NCBI GenBank assembly: GCA_963663495.1
Contig: OY760427.1
Coordinates: forward strand, 5,855,515-5,919,514
From: G963663495 sp963663495
GTDB lineage: Bacteria; Bacteroidota; Rhodothermia; Rhodothermales; Bin80
Reading direction: 5' to 3'
Length of the DNA: 64,000 nt
Part shown: positions 1 to 8,159 of the stretch, one piece after another
Numbering within the stretch: position 1 is the stretch's first letter
Layout: every line of letters starts with the position of its first letter
The notes under the pieces: model-generated
Database searches by the model: none
What the model was told of the DNA's origin: nothing
The model's input: the letters and a program-made list of their open reading frames with translations, nothing else
Program-made: the position numbers and the translations under genes

Positions 1-2
1 GG

Positions 3-701
3 GATGGGACTGTCCGCTACTGTCATGTGGGCACTGGCAATTACAACTCGGAGTCGGCGCGTGTTACCTCCGATGTCGGGATTTTCACGGCCGACCCCGA
101 GATCGGAGCCGATATGTGTCAATTGTTCAATGTGCTGATGGAGTATGCGCCCAAGCAGGAATACCGCAAGCTATTGGTTTCTCCCGCTGGCATGCGCGAG
201 GCGTTCCTGCGTCTCATTGACGAGCAGGCGGCATCCAGGCGTCGCGGGCGGATTCTAGCCGCTATGAACGAACTTGATGATGTTGCGATCATCCAGGCGC
301 TCTACCGGGCAGCAGCCGAGGGGACTCGCATTGATCTGATTGTTCGCGGTCCCTGCCGTTTGCGTCCGCTGGTAGCGGGCTATAGCGAGAATATCAGGGT
401 GATCAGCATCGTGGGTCGTTTCAGGGAAAACCTGCGAATCTTCTGTTTTGGGTCGGGACCGACGGCAAGCGTGTTCATAGGCAGCGCTGACTGGCGGCGT
501 TACCATTTGGATGACCGTGTAGACATAGCGCTGCCGGTAGCGTGTCCGGCGATTCATTGCCGGCTGCGTGAGTTCTTGAAGATGGCCATCCGGGAGCAGT
601 GCCTGGCATGGGATCTGCAGGCTGGCGGAGGATATATTCGCAGGCAGGGTGCTCCGCCCGGCCTTCATGCCCGACTGATGGGAGCCCACACGCAGGTCTG
701 A
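3..701 (+). CDS. ppk1: Polyphosphate kinase 1, C-terminal part (gene enters from the left edge)
   Basis: The reading frame is open from base 3, so the gene starts outside the window and only about the last 232 residues are present. PPK1 reversibly makes polyphosphate from ATP. The visible part covers the C-terminal phospholipase-D-like domains: the entry motif VRYCHVGTGNYN, then IDLIVRGPCRLRP, SENIRVISIVGRF and SADWRRYHLDDRVD, all hallmarks of the family in the right order. GTG at base 27 is an internal valine and not a start. The gene ends with TGA at 699-701. No downstream partner is preserved; the next 1 kb is decayed sequence. The family call is secure; activity cannot be judged because the N-terminal and head domains are missing. 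Confidence 0.93.
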   Translation, partial: DGTVRYCHVGTGNYNSESARVTSDVGIFTADPEIGADMCQLFNVLMEYAPKQEYRKLLVSPAGMREAFLRLIDEQAASRRRGRILAAMNELDDVAIIQALYRAAAEGTRIDLIVRGPCRLRPLVAGYSENIRVISIVGRFRENLRIFCFGSGPTASVFIGSADWRRYHLDDRVDIALPVACPAIHCRLREFLKMAIREQCLAWDLQAGGGYIRRQGAPPGLHARLMGAHTQV

Positions 702-1098
702 GCAGTGGGTAGTATGCGTCCGGTCGAGTACATGGTAAAGCGGGCTTGGGATTGGTCTGTGTAGTCCGCTTGTAGAGCTTAGTGCAAGGTGATTATACGC
801 CGGGTTTGGTGTGCAGGCATGGGAATGGCAGAGTGGTATGCAGCCTATCCTCCAAGCGGCCGATGCAGGTAGCGTGTTTTGGGAGATAACGCATGGGTTT
901 TGGGGTAGGAGAATCGGAACATTGTGGAGGGCGCACATGCACATGAAGCATGCAGCCCAAGGCATCTTTCTTCCCCTCTTCTCCTGCTGGTGAAGTCCTT
1001 TTTCAGAGGCTAAGAAACCAAGAGGCTGAGAACAAGGATCTGCGAAAACAGGTCCGTCGCCTGGAGAAAAAGCCGATCGTCTATTATTGATATGTACT
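702..1098. other. Intergenic, possible 46-residue coiled-coil ORF
   Basis: No recognisable gene. A short ORF on the plus strand (950-1090, ATG start) ends in a charged heptad-like stretch (RLRNQEAENKDLRKQVRRLE) that could be a coiled coil or the tail of a lost gene. The longer open frame on the minus strand through this stretch and ppk1 is antisense to ppk1 and looks like a shadow. Confidence 0.3.
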
Positions 1099-1389
1099 TC
1101 ACCGTACGGATATCCTCAAACGATCAAAGTCGCAGTTGAGGGCCTGCTTCAATACCCCCAACAAAGATGCGCCAAAGCGGCATCCCCGGACGACCACGCT
1201 ACAAATCAGTCTCTGGAAGCAACTGCTTCTCCAGGATCTCGAAGATCTTCTGCCGAGCCGTTGGGTCGCAATACAGGTGCTGCAGACCTTTAGCGCTGCC
1301 GGTATATCGTCCCGGTCTTTGGGGTGGAAGGTCATCTCTTCAATGGGGACCTGCCCGAGCTTAAACTGTGTATCCTCTAGAATCCGCAT
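1099..1389 (-). pseudogene. Remnant of ISNCY/IS5-like transposase N-terminus
   Basis: The minus-strand frame begins with an N-terminus typical of a large ISNCY-type transposase family (MRILEDTQFKLGQVPIEEM, then RDDIPAALK). The family pattern continues only if the frame is changed: GLQHLYCDPTARQKIFEILE lies in a second frame and GVLKQALNCDFDRL returns to the first. That means two frameshifts within 200 bp. No catalytic core remains and no terminal repeats were found, so this is a dead 5' fragment. Confidence 0.6.
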
Positions 1390-1683
1390 GGTATTATCGC
1401 ATGAATAATCGGCCCAAAGGGGCCTTATTCCGTTGAAAACGTCTGAAACAGAAGGATTTGGCCAAATATTCGTAGAGACACGGTGCCTGAATACCCGGCA
1501 ATGTACAAGATTCGGTATGTCTCATATCCATCTTCAACCCTAACACTTACAGAAGGATAGAACGCGTATTCACCGGCCTTGTTTCGCAATTTTCCAACCC
1601 TCATACCTTTTTCTGTCAGATACTAGTTAGGTTAGACCCAAATAGGCGACGACATGAATATTGTGAATAATGCAGGGTAAGCA
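1390..1683. other. Intergenic, nothing recognised
   Basis: No supported gene, repeat or RNA was found in this stretch. Confidence 0.5.
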
Positions 1684-2043
1684 CTACGCAGAAACCGCCT
1701 TAGCAAAGCTCTTACCCGAATCGAGCCAATCTTTTCGATTACAGGCCGCATCTGCAACGCCTTCCAGTCCCTTTTCGAACGCATACAGCAGCGCCGAGGC
1801 AAGCTCGGAGGATATCGTGAAGTCTGGTGGAAACACCCGTCCATGTTGACCGCGAACGAGCGGCATCGCCTCCAGCGCGGCAGCCACTTGATCAAGGTCG
1901 CTGCTACGAAGTGCTGCAGCCAACTCCTCTTGCGTGCGCTGGTACACCTGCGCCTCTACCACGGTGACGGAAAAGACACTTATCGCAACGAAGATAGCGT
2001 AGCCCTGACAGACGCAGCGGTTGCGTTGTAGTATCTCCAGCAT
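1684..2043 (-). CDS. Small secreted hypothetical protein (119 aa)
   Basis: Unrecognised. The ATG at 2043 is chosen over the upstream in-frame starts because AAAGGAGG lies about 6 bases upstream, one of the best ribosome-binding sites in the window. The N-terminus has a short basic start and a hydrophobic core (GYAIFVAISVFSVTVVEAQ) that resembles a signal peptide with cleavage after VEA. The mature part is helical and alanine/leucine-rich (EELAAALRSSDLDQVAAALE), like the start of a HEAT-type or helical-repeat protein. The C-terminal end (NRKDWLDSGKSFAKAVSA) lacks this character, so the gene may be truncated from a larger one. No neighbour suggests a role. Confidence 0.5.
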   Translation of the reverse strand: MLEILQRNRCVCQGYAIFVAISVFSVTVVEAQVYQRTQEELAAALRSSDLDQVAAALEAMPLVRGQHGRVFPPDFTISSELASALLYAFEKGLEGVADAACNRKDWLDSGKSFAKAVSA

Positions 2044-2189
2044 GTGGCACCTCCTTTGTTCTAGTTGGTGTAGTTTCTCCAATCCACGTGCATATGTGTC
2101 GTAAGCCACGTTCCATAAAAATCGAGTTTGTTCATAATGACATCGCTGTATGGCCTTTGTAGCTTGTTGTAACAGGCTGACCGACGGTT

Positions 2190-2785
2190 ATGGAGATACG
2201 ACCAGATAAGAAGGTGTTCTGTACTTGGCTTCGCTCATGGTTCACTCAACAGCAAGGGGCAGAACCGGCCGATGTCTTGACCTGGGCTTGGCTTTACGGC
2301 GAGGCGCATGCTGGTTCAGACTGGACGCGTGATAAGGAACTTGCGGATTGGATCAGTGCATCTGCTAGCGATTGGTTGTCATGGGAGGCTGTCAGACGAC
2401 TGCTCGGGACCTTACTCAATCAGGGGCAACCCCTTCCATTTGCGTTGCTCCTATGGGCATTGGAAGTTGCAGCCGAAAAGCGCACACCACCAATCAGAAA
2501 GCGCGGCCGCGACGCAACAAGAAACGTCTTTCGAAATAGGAACATCGCATTCGCAGTACAGAGCATAATAGGCTATGGATCCCGGCGACCTCCAACATAC
2601 CTGGACGGTCAGCCTGCCATATAGTGGCAGAGTGTTCGGACCTGTCATACGAAGCGGTGCGCACCATCTGGCAATCGCACAAGAACATGACACTTGCTAA
2701 TTACCTGAGCCTAGAGGAGTTTACACCCCGATCCGTTAGCGGCAACCTAAGTGAGGACCCTCAGCATGCCCGTGAAGACACTTGA
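2190..2785 (+). pseudogene. Hypothetical protein, frameshifted near its 3' end
   Basis: An ATG-started frame (2190-2624) encodes a tryptophan-rich soluble protein (KVFCTWLRSWFTQQ, DVLTWAWLYGEAH, SDWLSWEAVRRLLGTLL) of no known family. Around 2570-2610 the protein-like character moves to another frame, which continues as HIVAECSDLSYEAVRTIWQS and ends at TGA 2783-2785. This is best explained by one indel in an originally single gene of about 198 codons. The SYEAVRTIWQS part resembles a helix-turn-helix, but that is a weak impression. It lies upstream of a terminator-like hairpin and the nested IS elements. Confidence 0.45.
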
Positions 2786-2912
2786 TAACCCCTACCTTAT
2801 CAAAAAACACCTGCGCCCCAGAACTCTGTGGTCACGTAATCGCACCAAGCAAACCCAATAACCAGAAAGATGCTAGACCAATCATGGCTAACCGAAGAAG
2901 CAAGGATTATCT

Positions 2913-2993
2913 AAAGAGCCTCTTGCAAAACCCCTAGGGAAGGGGCGTTATCAGCGACTTTGGACGCTGATTTTTTGGCGCAAGAGGCTCTTT
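2913..2993. repeat. 81-bp imperfect palindrome with terminator-like hairpin
   Basis: AAAGAGCCTCTTGC at 2913 is mirrored by GCGCAAGAGGCTCTTT near 2976, enclosing about 50 bp. Inside lies TCAGCG-ACTTTGGA-CGCTGA followed by six T (about 2951-2976), the shape of a Rho-independent terminator on the plus strand. The left arm doubles as the left inverted repeat of the outer IS element. It could be a small non-autonomous derivative or simply the subterminal structure of that element. Confidence 0.5.
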
Positions 2994-3273
2994 TGTATCC
3001 GTGATTTAGTGGGAAAACAGCTTGTCATACTTTTGCAATCGCACATACATATTATCCGCGACCAACGGGGGATTGCTTTAGCGAGTTTGTGCTACAATCT
3101 GTGCTTCATACGCACACCTCTGCCTGACTCCTGCTTCGCACAGAATCCAATCTACGTAACCTGCGCGTAATCCTCCGTCGTTACTGCACCAAGCGCAGTA
3201 ACTGATCCAGCGTCAAGGCAAGCACCCCGAACATCAGATGGCAGGTAACCTTCTGGTGCCCACGTACTCTTAG

Positions 3274-5643
3274 CCTAACTTCGCCATCCGGTCAGGGGAA
3301 AACGCTGAGTTCCGTCTCCAATTCTCTCGTTTTTCCCTCCTAATAGGGCTATTTCGGCTAAATTCGGCGTTTTTCGACCTTTTTTAGCCGACTTTTTCGG
3401 AAAAGGCAATGTAGTGCTATAGAGGTGTGTACGGGAACCTCCCCCCAACCACCCCGGTACCTTACCCCGTACCAATTCCGCACTCCGATCATGTTTATCC
3501 GAAACCGACCCTACAAACGTAAAGACGGTAAGAAATGCAACAGCTTTGCCCTCATCGAATCCTATCGCAAAGACGGTACCTCCAAACACCGTACCCTCCT
3601 TAATCTCGGCCCGAACTTCAACATCCCCCGCAGTCTGTGGGGGGAGCTGACCCACTGTGTTACTGCCCGACTCAAAGGGAAAGCCATCCTCCCTTTCCAG
3701 AATGATGAAGCCTTTCTCAATGCGGTCGACGACATCGTTGCACATCTCGAAAGCAAGGGCTACGACATCCATCGCACATCCCATCAGCAACACCTCATTG
3801 ATCCAGAGAAAACAACCCATCCCGATTCCCGGACCGTCGGCGGAGAACGACTGATCCTTCAGACATTGGAACAGCTCGGACTGGCTGTACTGCTACGTTC
3901 GCTCAACTTCTGCGAGAAACACGTCAAGCTCTGCTGTGCGCTGATCGTCGGACGTATGCTCCACCCGGGCAGTGAACGAGAAACGCATAAATGGCTGTGT
4001 AAAACCTCCAGTGTTCTGCAGCTTCTGGATTTGGAACCCCCGAGTCTCAACACCCTCTATCGTTGCACGGATCTGATCCATAAGCATATGGATCAGATCC
4101 TGGAGAAACTCTTTGGCATTACCAAAGCGGTATTGCAGTTTGAAGAAACGATCGTCTTTTATGATTTAACCAATACCTATTACCACGGCAAGAAGAAAGG
4201 GAAGTTGTTGTCGCATGGGCGCAGCAAGGAAAAGCGCAGTGATTGTCCGTTGGTTACGCTGGCGCTCACCCTGGATGGTTCGGGGTTCCCCCGCAATGTG
4301 CAGATCCTGCCGGGCAATGCAGGGGAACCGGCAACGCTCAAAGAGGCGATTGAGAAACTAAACGGCGCTACTCCCACAGTGATTATGGACTCCGGCATTG
4401 CGACGGAGAAGAATCTGCAGTACCTGAAAGAACAGGGACTGAACTGGATCACCGTGGAGCGTTCCAAAGCCCCTCCAGTCCCCGAAAACAAGCCGGATCA
4501 ACAGTTTACGACCGCAGGGGGAGTCAAGATCAAAGCCTGGAAGATCACCAAAAAGGAAAAAGATGTTGAAGATGTTGAAGATGTTGAAGATGTTGAAGAC
4601 GAAAAAGACTTTGAAGATAATGCGGAACTGCGCGTGTTTGTGCACAGTGAGGCCAAGCAGGCTAAGGAGGATCAGATCCTTGAAACCCAATGCAAGAAGT
4701 TTGTGAAGGCGCTCACTACACTACATGAGGGACTCTCGAAACCCGGGTACTTGAAGAACTATGAAAAGGTCACGATAAAGGTTGGTCGTCTGAAGGAAAA
4801 GTACAAGAAGGTCTCACACCTGTATGAGGTAGAGGTCAGCAAAAAGGAGGGCACCAAGCATGCAGAATCCGTTACGGTGGCCCGGCGTGCTTCGCATGCG
4901 CGTCGCACCCAGGCCAGCGGAGGGTATGTGCTTCGGACCAGTCATACCGGATGGTCGGTGGAAACGGTTGCACGAACCTACTGGCGACTTACAGAGATTG
5001 AGCGCACATTCAGAGTCATGAAATCGGACCTCGGTCTACGGCCCATCTACCACAGCAGAGATGACCGCATTGAAGGGCATCTGTTCATCACGGTACTGGC
5101 TTATCATGCTGCCCATCTGGTTCGCACCAGACTCAAGGAACACGGGATTCATGATAGTTGGGCGACGATCCGAGACAAGTTGAACAGGATTCGTCGGATT
5201 ACGACCAAGATGGTTAAGAACCAATATCGGTACCTGATCACGGAGGTGGATCAGGATCTGCCTCCGAGTATGGTACAGTTCTTTGCGGTACTGGGATACG
5301 TGTATGATCCGGATGCGACCCGCACCGTGACCGAGCATGTGGAGGAAGCGAGTGCACCGGTGAGCCTGAAGCCTCCAGACTCATGACGTATGGTCCCTTC
5401 ACAACGGTTGAGATAGCGTACTCCAGATGGAGCCACCAGAGCTACGTCCGATGGAAACGATCCGAGATAGATCGCAGCGAAACAGGCGGCAAAACACCAG
5501 GTAATCAGGGATTCAAACCACCCTAAACCAACTTCAACCGATCCGGTAAATCTCACCATCCATTGCTCCTGAAAAAAAACGGTCCAAATATGGCCACGGG
5601 AGAATTCCGTAGGTTAGTAGCACTACGAAATGGCGAAGTTAGG
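3274..5643 (+). mobile_element. IS1634-family insertion sequence, copy 1 (2370 bp)
   Basis: The ends are CCTAACTTCGCCAT (3274-3287) and ATGGCGAAGTTAGG (5630-5643), a perfect 14-bp inverted repeat. TTAG occurs directly before (3270-3273) and after (5644-5647) the element. Removing the element and one TTAG restores the reading frame of the interrupted transposase, so the boundaries are exact. A near-identical copy lies at 29009-31331 and an inverted remnant at 36572-36976. Confidence 0.9.
3491..5386 (+). CDS. IS1634 family transposase, intact
   Basis: A DDE transposase of about 631 residues from ATG 3491 (MFIRNRPYKRKDGKK, the usual family start; the open frame extends back to 3425). Features in order are an N-terminal domain with NSFALIESYR, the first catalytic Asp in VFYDLTNTYYHGKKKG, the second in TVIMDSGIATEKNLQYL, and the C-terminal Glu in YWRLTEIERTFRVMKSDLGLRPIYH followed by GHLFITVLAYH. 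An acidic insert coded by four 9-bp repeats (DVE DVE DVE DVE) lies in the middle; copy 2 has only two. No frameshift is seen, so this copy may supply transposase for the broken one. Confidence 0.92.
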   Translation: MFIRNRPYKRKDGKKCNSFALIESYRKDGTSKHRTLLNLGPNFNIPRSLWGELTHCVTARLKGKAILPFQNDEAFLNAVDDIVAHLESKGYDIHRTSHQQHLIDPEKTTHPDSRTVGGERLILQTLEQLGLAVLLRSLNFCEKHVKLCCALIVGRMLHPGSERETHKWLCKTSSVLQLLDLEPPSLNTLYRCTDLIHKHMDQILEKLFGITKAVLQFEETIVFYDLTNTYYHGKKKGKLLSHGRSKEKRSDCPLVTLALTLDGSGFPRNVQILPGNAGEPATLKEAIEKLNGATPTVIMDSGIATEKNLQYLKEQGLNWITVERSKAPPVPENKPDQQFTTAGGVKIKAWKITKKEKDVEDVEDVEDVEDEKDFEDNAELRVFVHSEAKQAKEDQILETQCKKFVKALTTLHEGLSKPGYLKNYEKVTIKVGRLKEKYKKVSHLYEVEVSKKEGTKHAESVTVARRASHARRTQASGGYVLRTSHTGWSVETVARTYWRLTEIERTFRVMKSDLGLRPIYHSRDDRIEGHLFITVLAYHAAHLVRTRLKEHGIHDSWATIRDKLNRIRRITTKMVKNQYRYLITEVDQDLPPSMVQFFAVLGYVYDPDATRTVTEHVEEASAPVSLKPPDS

Positions 5644-6962
5644 TTAGGTGACGACCGCCAAACTCATCCTTAAGCCGCCCGAATACCCGCTCTACGTTCG
5701 ACCGCTCCCGGTAGCGTACCCGTTCAGGGGGTACAAAATTGGCCTCACGCTGCGCCGTGTCCTCGCGCCGATGCTCCGCTCCTTTGCGTCGAGGATTCAC
5801 ATCTATAATCGGTACATGCCCCATCTCTGCACTATGCTCCCGAATGTGCTTGGCGTCATACGCACTGTCCATCAGATCATACAGGCTGCTCACACGCTCT
5901 TGCGACAGCGTAGCCAAGGGAATCGCCACCTGACTGTCGTGCAGCGACGCGGATGTAACCATACCACTAATAGGAATACCCCCATCCGCCGCATCCAGGT
6001 GCAGCTTGTAGCCCATCCATTTCTGCATATATCCCTGCGCATTGCGCTTGACACCCACCGTACATTCCTTCGGCAATTCGTCCAACATCTCCTCCCGTTG
6101 CATCGTGCGCTGCCGTTCCAGCCTCGTTTGCTCCTTTGGACGCCCTTCCCCCTTAACAGGACGCCCCCGTTTGCGCTTCGAACCCTCCTCCGACTCCGCT
6201 TTCTTCGCACGTACAGGCTTCTCATACCCTGTTATCGCGGTCGAATCCCGCGATAGGTGACCCACCAACTGGTCCGCATATCCCTCCTTTATCACCGCTT
6301 CCGTGCACGCGGGATGGCAAATTAGCCTCTGCAAACTCCTTGAACGCACGCGAGAATGTCGACGCACTGGGCACATCTGACATCCCTTGCCATCCACATA
6401 AACGCCGCAGCGTGGGATCCTAGCGTAACCGTTCCACCAACGCTGTGGTGGTATCCATATTGAACACCATCTTGGCCAAGAACGCCCGGGCAAGTACTAC
6501 ACGATTCTTCAACGGACGACCGGATGTACCCGGCTCGGGACTGGGCAAGAATTCCTCAATAGACACCATCTCCAGAATCGATAGAAGCTTCTTGTGGCGC
6601 CCTTCCAAAGAACCAAGCGTTTCCTCCATCCACGGAAAAAGCTCCTGCTGGCAACTAATCCAATAACCGTGTACCTTGGAGGCCAAGGACATGGATACCT
6701 CCTTTTTCTTCGTTTTTATTGGACTTGAAGAAAACCAATGAGGAGGTTCCAGTCCCTTTCTTGTTCGCCGTGAGCGCACATATTGCCGCAGCCTGTAGAA
6801 CCTGAAAAACCCCGATAAATACGCTGTAATCCGCCCCCGAGCCTCCAGAAACACCACAAGTGACCTTCATGCCAGCGGAGTCACATTATGCAGCCAATTC
6901 CTTCAATTCAGGGGTTTTGCAAGAGGCTAGATTACGTGGCATACTTTGCAACCATGCCGGGT

Positions 6963-7020
6963 TGCCCGTGCGAAAACGCCATAGAGGTAATGTGTGATGG
7001 CGTAGAATCCCGCTTCTACG
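6963..7020. repeat. Dispersed ~58-bp repeat (also at 16808-16868)
   Basis: GCCCGTGCGAAAACGCCATAG and its continuation to CCCGCTTCTAC recur with a few changes at 16808-16868. It contains ACGCCAT and ATGGCGT as an inverted pair. One copy lies upstream of the first restriction-modification operon and the other just past the 3' end of the type ISP gene, so the two bracket the defence island. Confidence 0.65.
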
Positions 7021-7067
7021 GCGCCTATGCCTCTATAGAATGCAGTTGCCTGCAGATTGGCTACTTT

Positions 7068-7101
7068 TACTGGGTAGGACATACAGATGTCCTACCCAGT
7101 A
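7068..7101. promoter_or_regulatory. Perfect 15-bp palindrome upstream of methyltransferase gene
   Basis: TACTGGGTAGGACAT (7068-7082), a 4-base loop ACAG, then ATGTCCTACCCAGTA (7087-7101). No run of T follows on either strand, so it is not a normal intrinsic terminator. It lies 50-70 bp upstream of the methyltransferase start, where an operator for a restriction-modification controller or an autoregulating methyltransferase would be expected. The regulatory role is inference. Confidence 0.55.
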
Positions 7102-7152
7102 CGTAGAATAGGGGCACGCAAAGATCAAGATTGAGAAGAGCTTACCCGAATA

Positions 7153-8133
7153 ATGAATAAGGACTGCGATATGCCAAGAATATCTCCCAAGAATAAGGCC
7201 GCTAGTGTAGACACCAAGAGTCTGCATCTCCTCGCGGTGCGCGATGATATCGTACAGCCCAACACTCTTTTGCAAGGAGCCCTCTATGCGGGTGATTGTA
7301 TCGACGTAATGAAGGACATCAAGGATCAGTCGGTCGACATGATTCTTTGTGACCTGCCGTACGGTACGACGCAAAACAAGTGGGATAGCCAAATCCCCCT
7401 TGATAAGCTATGGGCCGCCTACCGCAGAGTTATCAAACCAAGGGGCGTAATAGCCTTGACCTCACAAGGGGTATTCACAGCCAAGCTTATTCTTAGTAAT
7501 GAGAAATGGTTTAGGTATAAGTTCGTGTGGGTAAAGAGTAAGTCGACCAATTTCTTGAATGCGCGGAGGCAGCCATTAAGGCAACACGAGGATATCTGCA
7601 TTTTTTATGCTCGACAGCCGAGATACAGGCCTGTCATGTGGCTCGCAGAACCCTATGACAAGGGTACGCGCAAGGATCAATATACCGGCAGTTATGGCGA
7701 TTTCAAGCCTGTTCACGTGAAGAGCTCCGGTGAGCGCTTTCCAACGGACACGCTGTACTGCAAGACTGCAGAGAGTGAGCCAGGAGGGCGAGTATGGCAT
7801 CCTACCCAGAAACCGGTAGCTCTAGGCCGGTATCTGATTCGAATGTTTGTCAAAAAAGGCGGAATTGTTCTAGACAACGCATTTGGGAGCGGTAGCTTCC
7901 TCGTTGCGGCCGCAATGGAAGGGTGCCGGTATATAGGTATTGAGAAGAATGAAGAAGTCCATTTGTTTAAGAATGAACGGATTGACTATATGAAGGTCGC
8001 TAGAGATAGGCTCAAAGAAGTAGAGGCTACCATGGCTCAAGGGAAGTGTTTGCCGCCGTTACTGTCCACGCTTCAACCTAGCGCAAGGCGAGGTCAAATA
8101 AGCTACTCATGCATGATGGATGTAGGAAGCTAG
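7153..8133 (+). CDS. Site-specific DNA methyltransferase, beta class (N6-A or N4-C)
   Basis: It transfers methyl groups from SAM to the exocyclic amine of adenine or cytosine. The motif order puts the catalytic motif before the SAM-binding one, as in beta-class enzymes: LYAGDCIDVMKDI, then DMILCDLPYGT (DPPY-type, here DLPYGT), later WHPTQKPVALGRYL, then VLDNAFGSGSFLVAA (SAM-binding motif I) and CRYIGIE. Length is 326 residues, normal for the class. ATG 7153 opens the frame, but ATG 7171 has AAGGA at a good distance upstream and may be the true start. The nuclease-methyltransferase gene follows within 30 bp, so the two probably form one restriction-modification operon, perhaps modifying one strand each. 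Confidence 0.9.
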   Translation: MNKDCDMPRISPKNKAASVDTKSLHLLAVRDDIVQPNTLLQGALYAGDCIDVMKDIKDQSVDMILCDLPYGTTQNKWDSQIPLDKLWAAYRRVIKPRGVIALTSQGVFTAKLILSNEKWFRYKFVWVKSKSTNFLNARRQPLRQHEDICIFYARQPRYRPVMWLAEPYDKGTRKDQYTGSYGDFKPVHVKSSGERFPTDTLYCKTAESEPGGRVWHPTQKPVALGRYLIRMFVKKGGIVLDNAFGSGSFLVAAAMEGCRYIGIEKNEEVHLFKNERIDYMKVARDRLKEVEATMAQGKCLPPLLSTLQPSARRGQISYSCMMDVGS

Positions 8134-8159
8134 CTGCTTTATAATTGGTATCCATCGAG

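Larger units (their letters stand above)
3181..6857 (-). pseudogene. IS5/IS1182-type transposase, frameshifted and split
   Basis: The N-terminal part (6857-6420) contains SLEGRHKKLLSILEMVSIEEFLP and GRPLKNRVVLARAFLAKMVF. The catalytic part (about 6290-5648) contains LVGHLSRDSTAI, DSAYDAKHI and, near its end, ERSNVERVFGRLKDEFGGR, the last holding the catalytic-type Glu. Frameshifts lie near 6420-6490 and again before LVGHLSRDST. An IS1634 insertion cuts the gene at 5644. The last 30 codons (VRGHQKVTCHLMFGVL through LRLVQ, stop at 3181-3183) are on the far side, at 3181-3273. Joining the halves through one copy of the 4-bp duplication restores GGRHLRVRGHQKV in frame. The gene is dead. Confidence 0.75.
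2917..6928. mobile_element. IS1182-like element, decayed and interrupted by an IS1634 element
   Basis: The terminal inverted repeats are AGCCTCTTGCAAAACCCC at 2917-2934 and GGGGTTTTGCAAGAGGCT at 6911-6928, 18 of 18 matching. With the inner IS1634 element (3274-5643 plus a 4-bp duplication) removed, the element is about 1.64 kb and carries one minus-strand DDE transposase gene. No convincing target duplication was seen at its outer ends. Confidence 0.75.

Noticed and set aside
255..965. 236-codon minus-strand open frame
   Set aside because: It is antisense to ppk1 over most of its length and has Cys/His/Pro-rich composition with no family pattern.
3275..3820. 181-codon minus-strand frame with hydrophobic start, repeated at 29010-29555
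   Set aside because: It is the antisense shadow of the IS1634 transposase start; it occurs in both copies only because the element does.
5648..6256. 202-codon plus-strand frame
   Set aside because: Antisense to the IS1182-like transposase; Arg/Pro-rich with no start signal.
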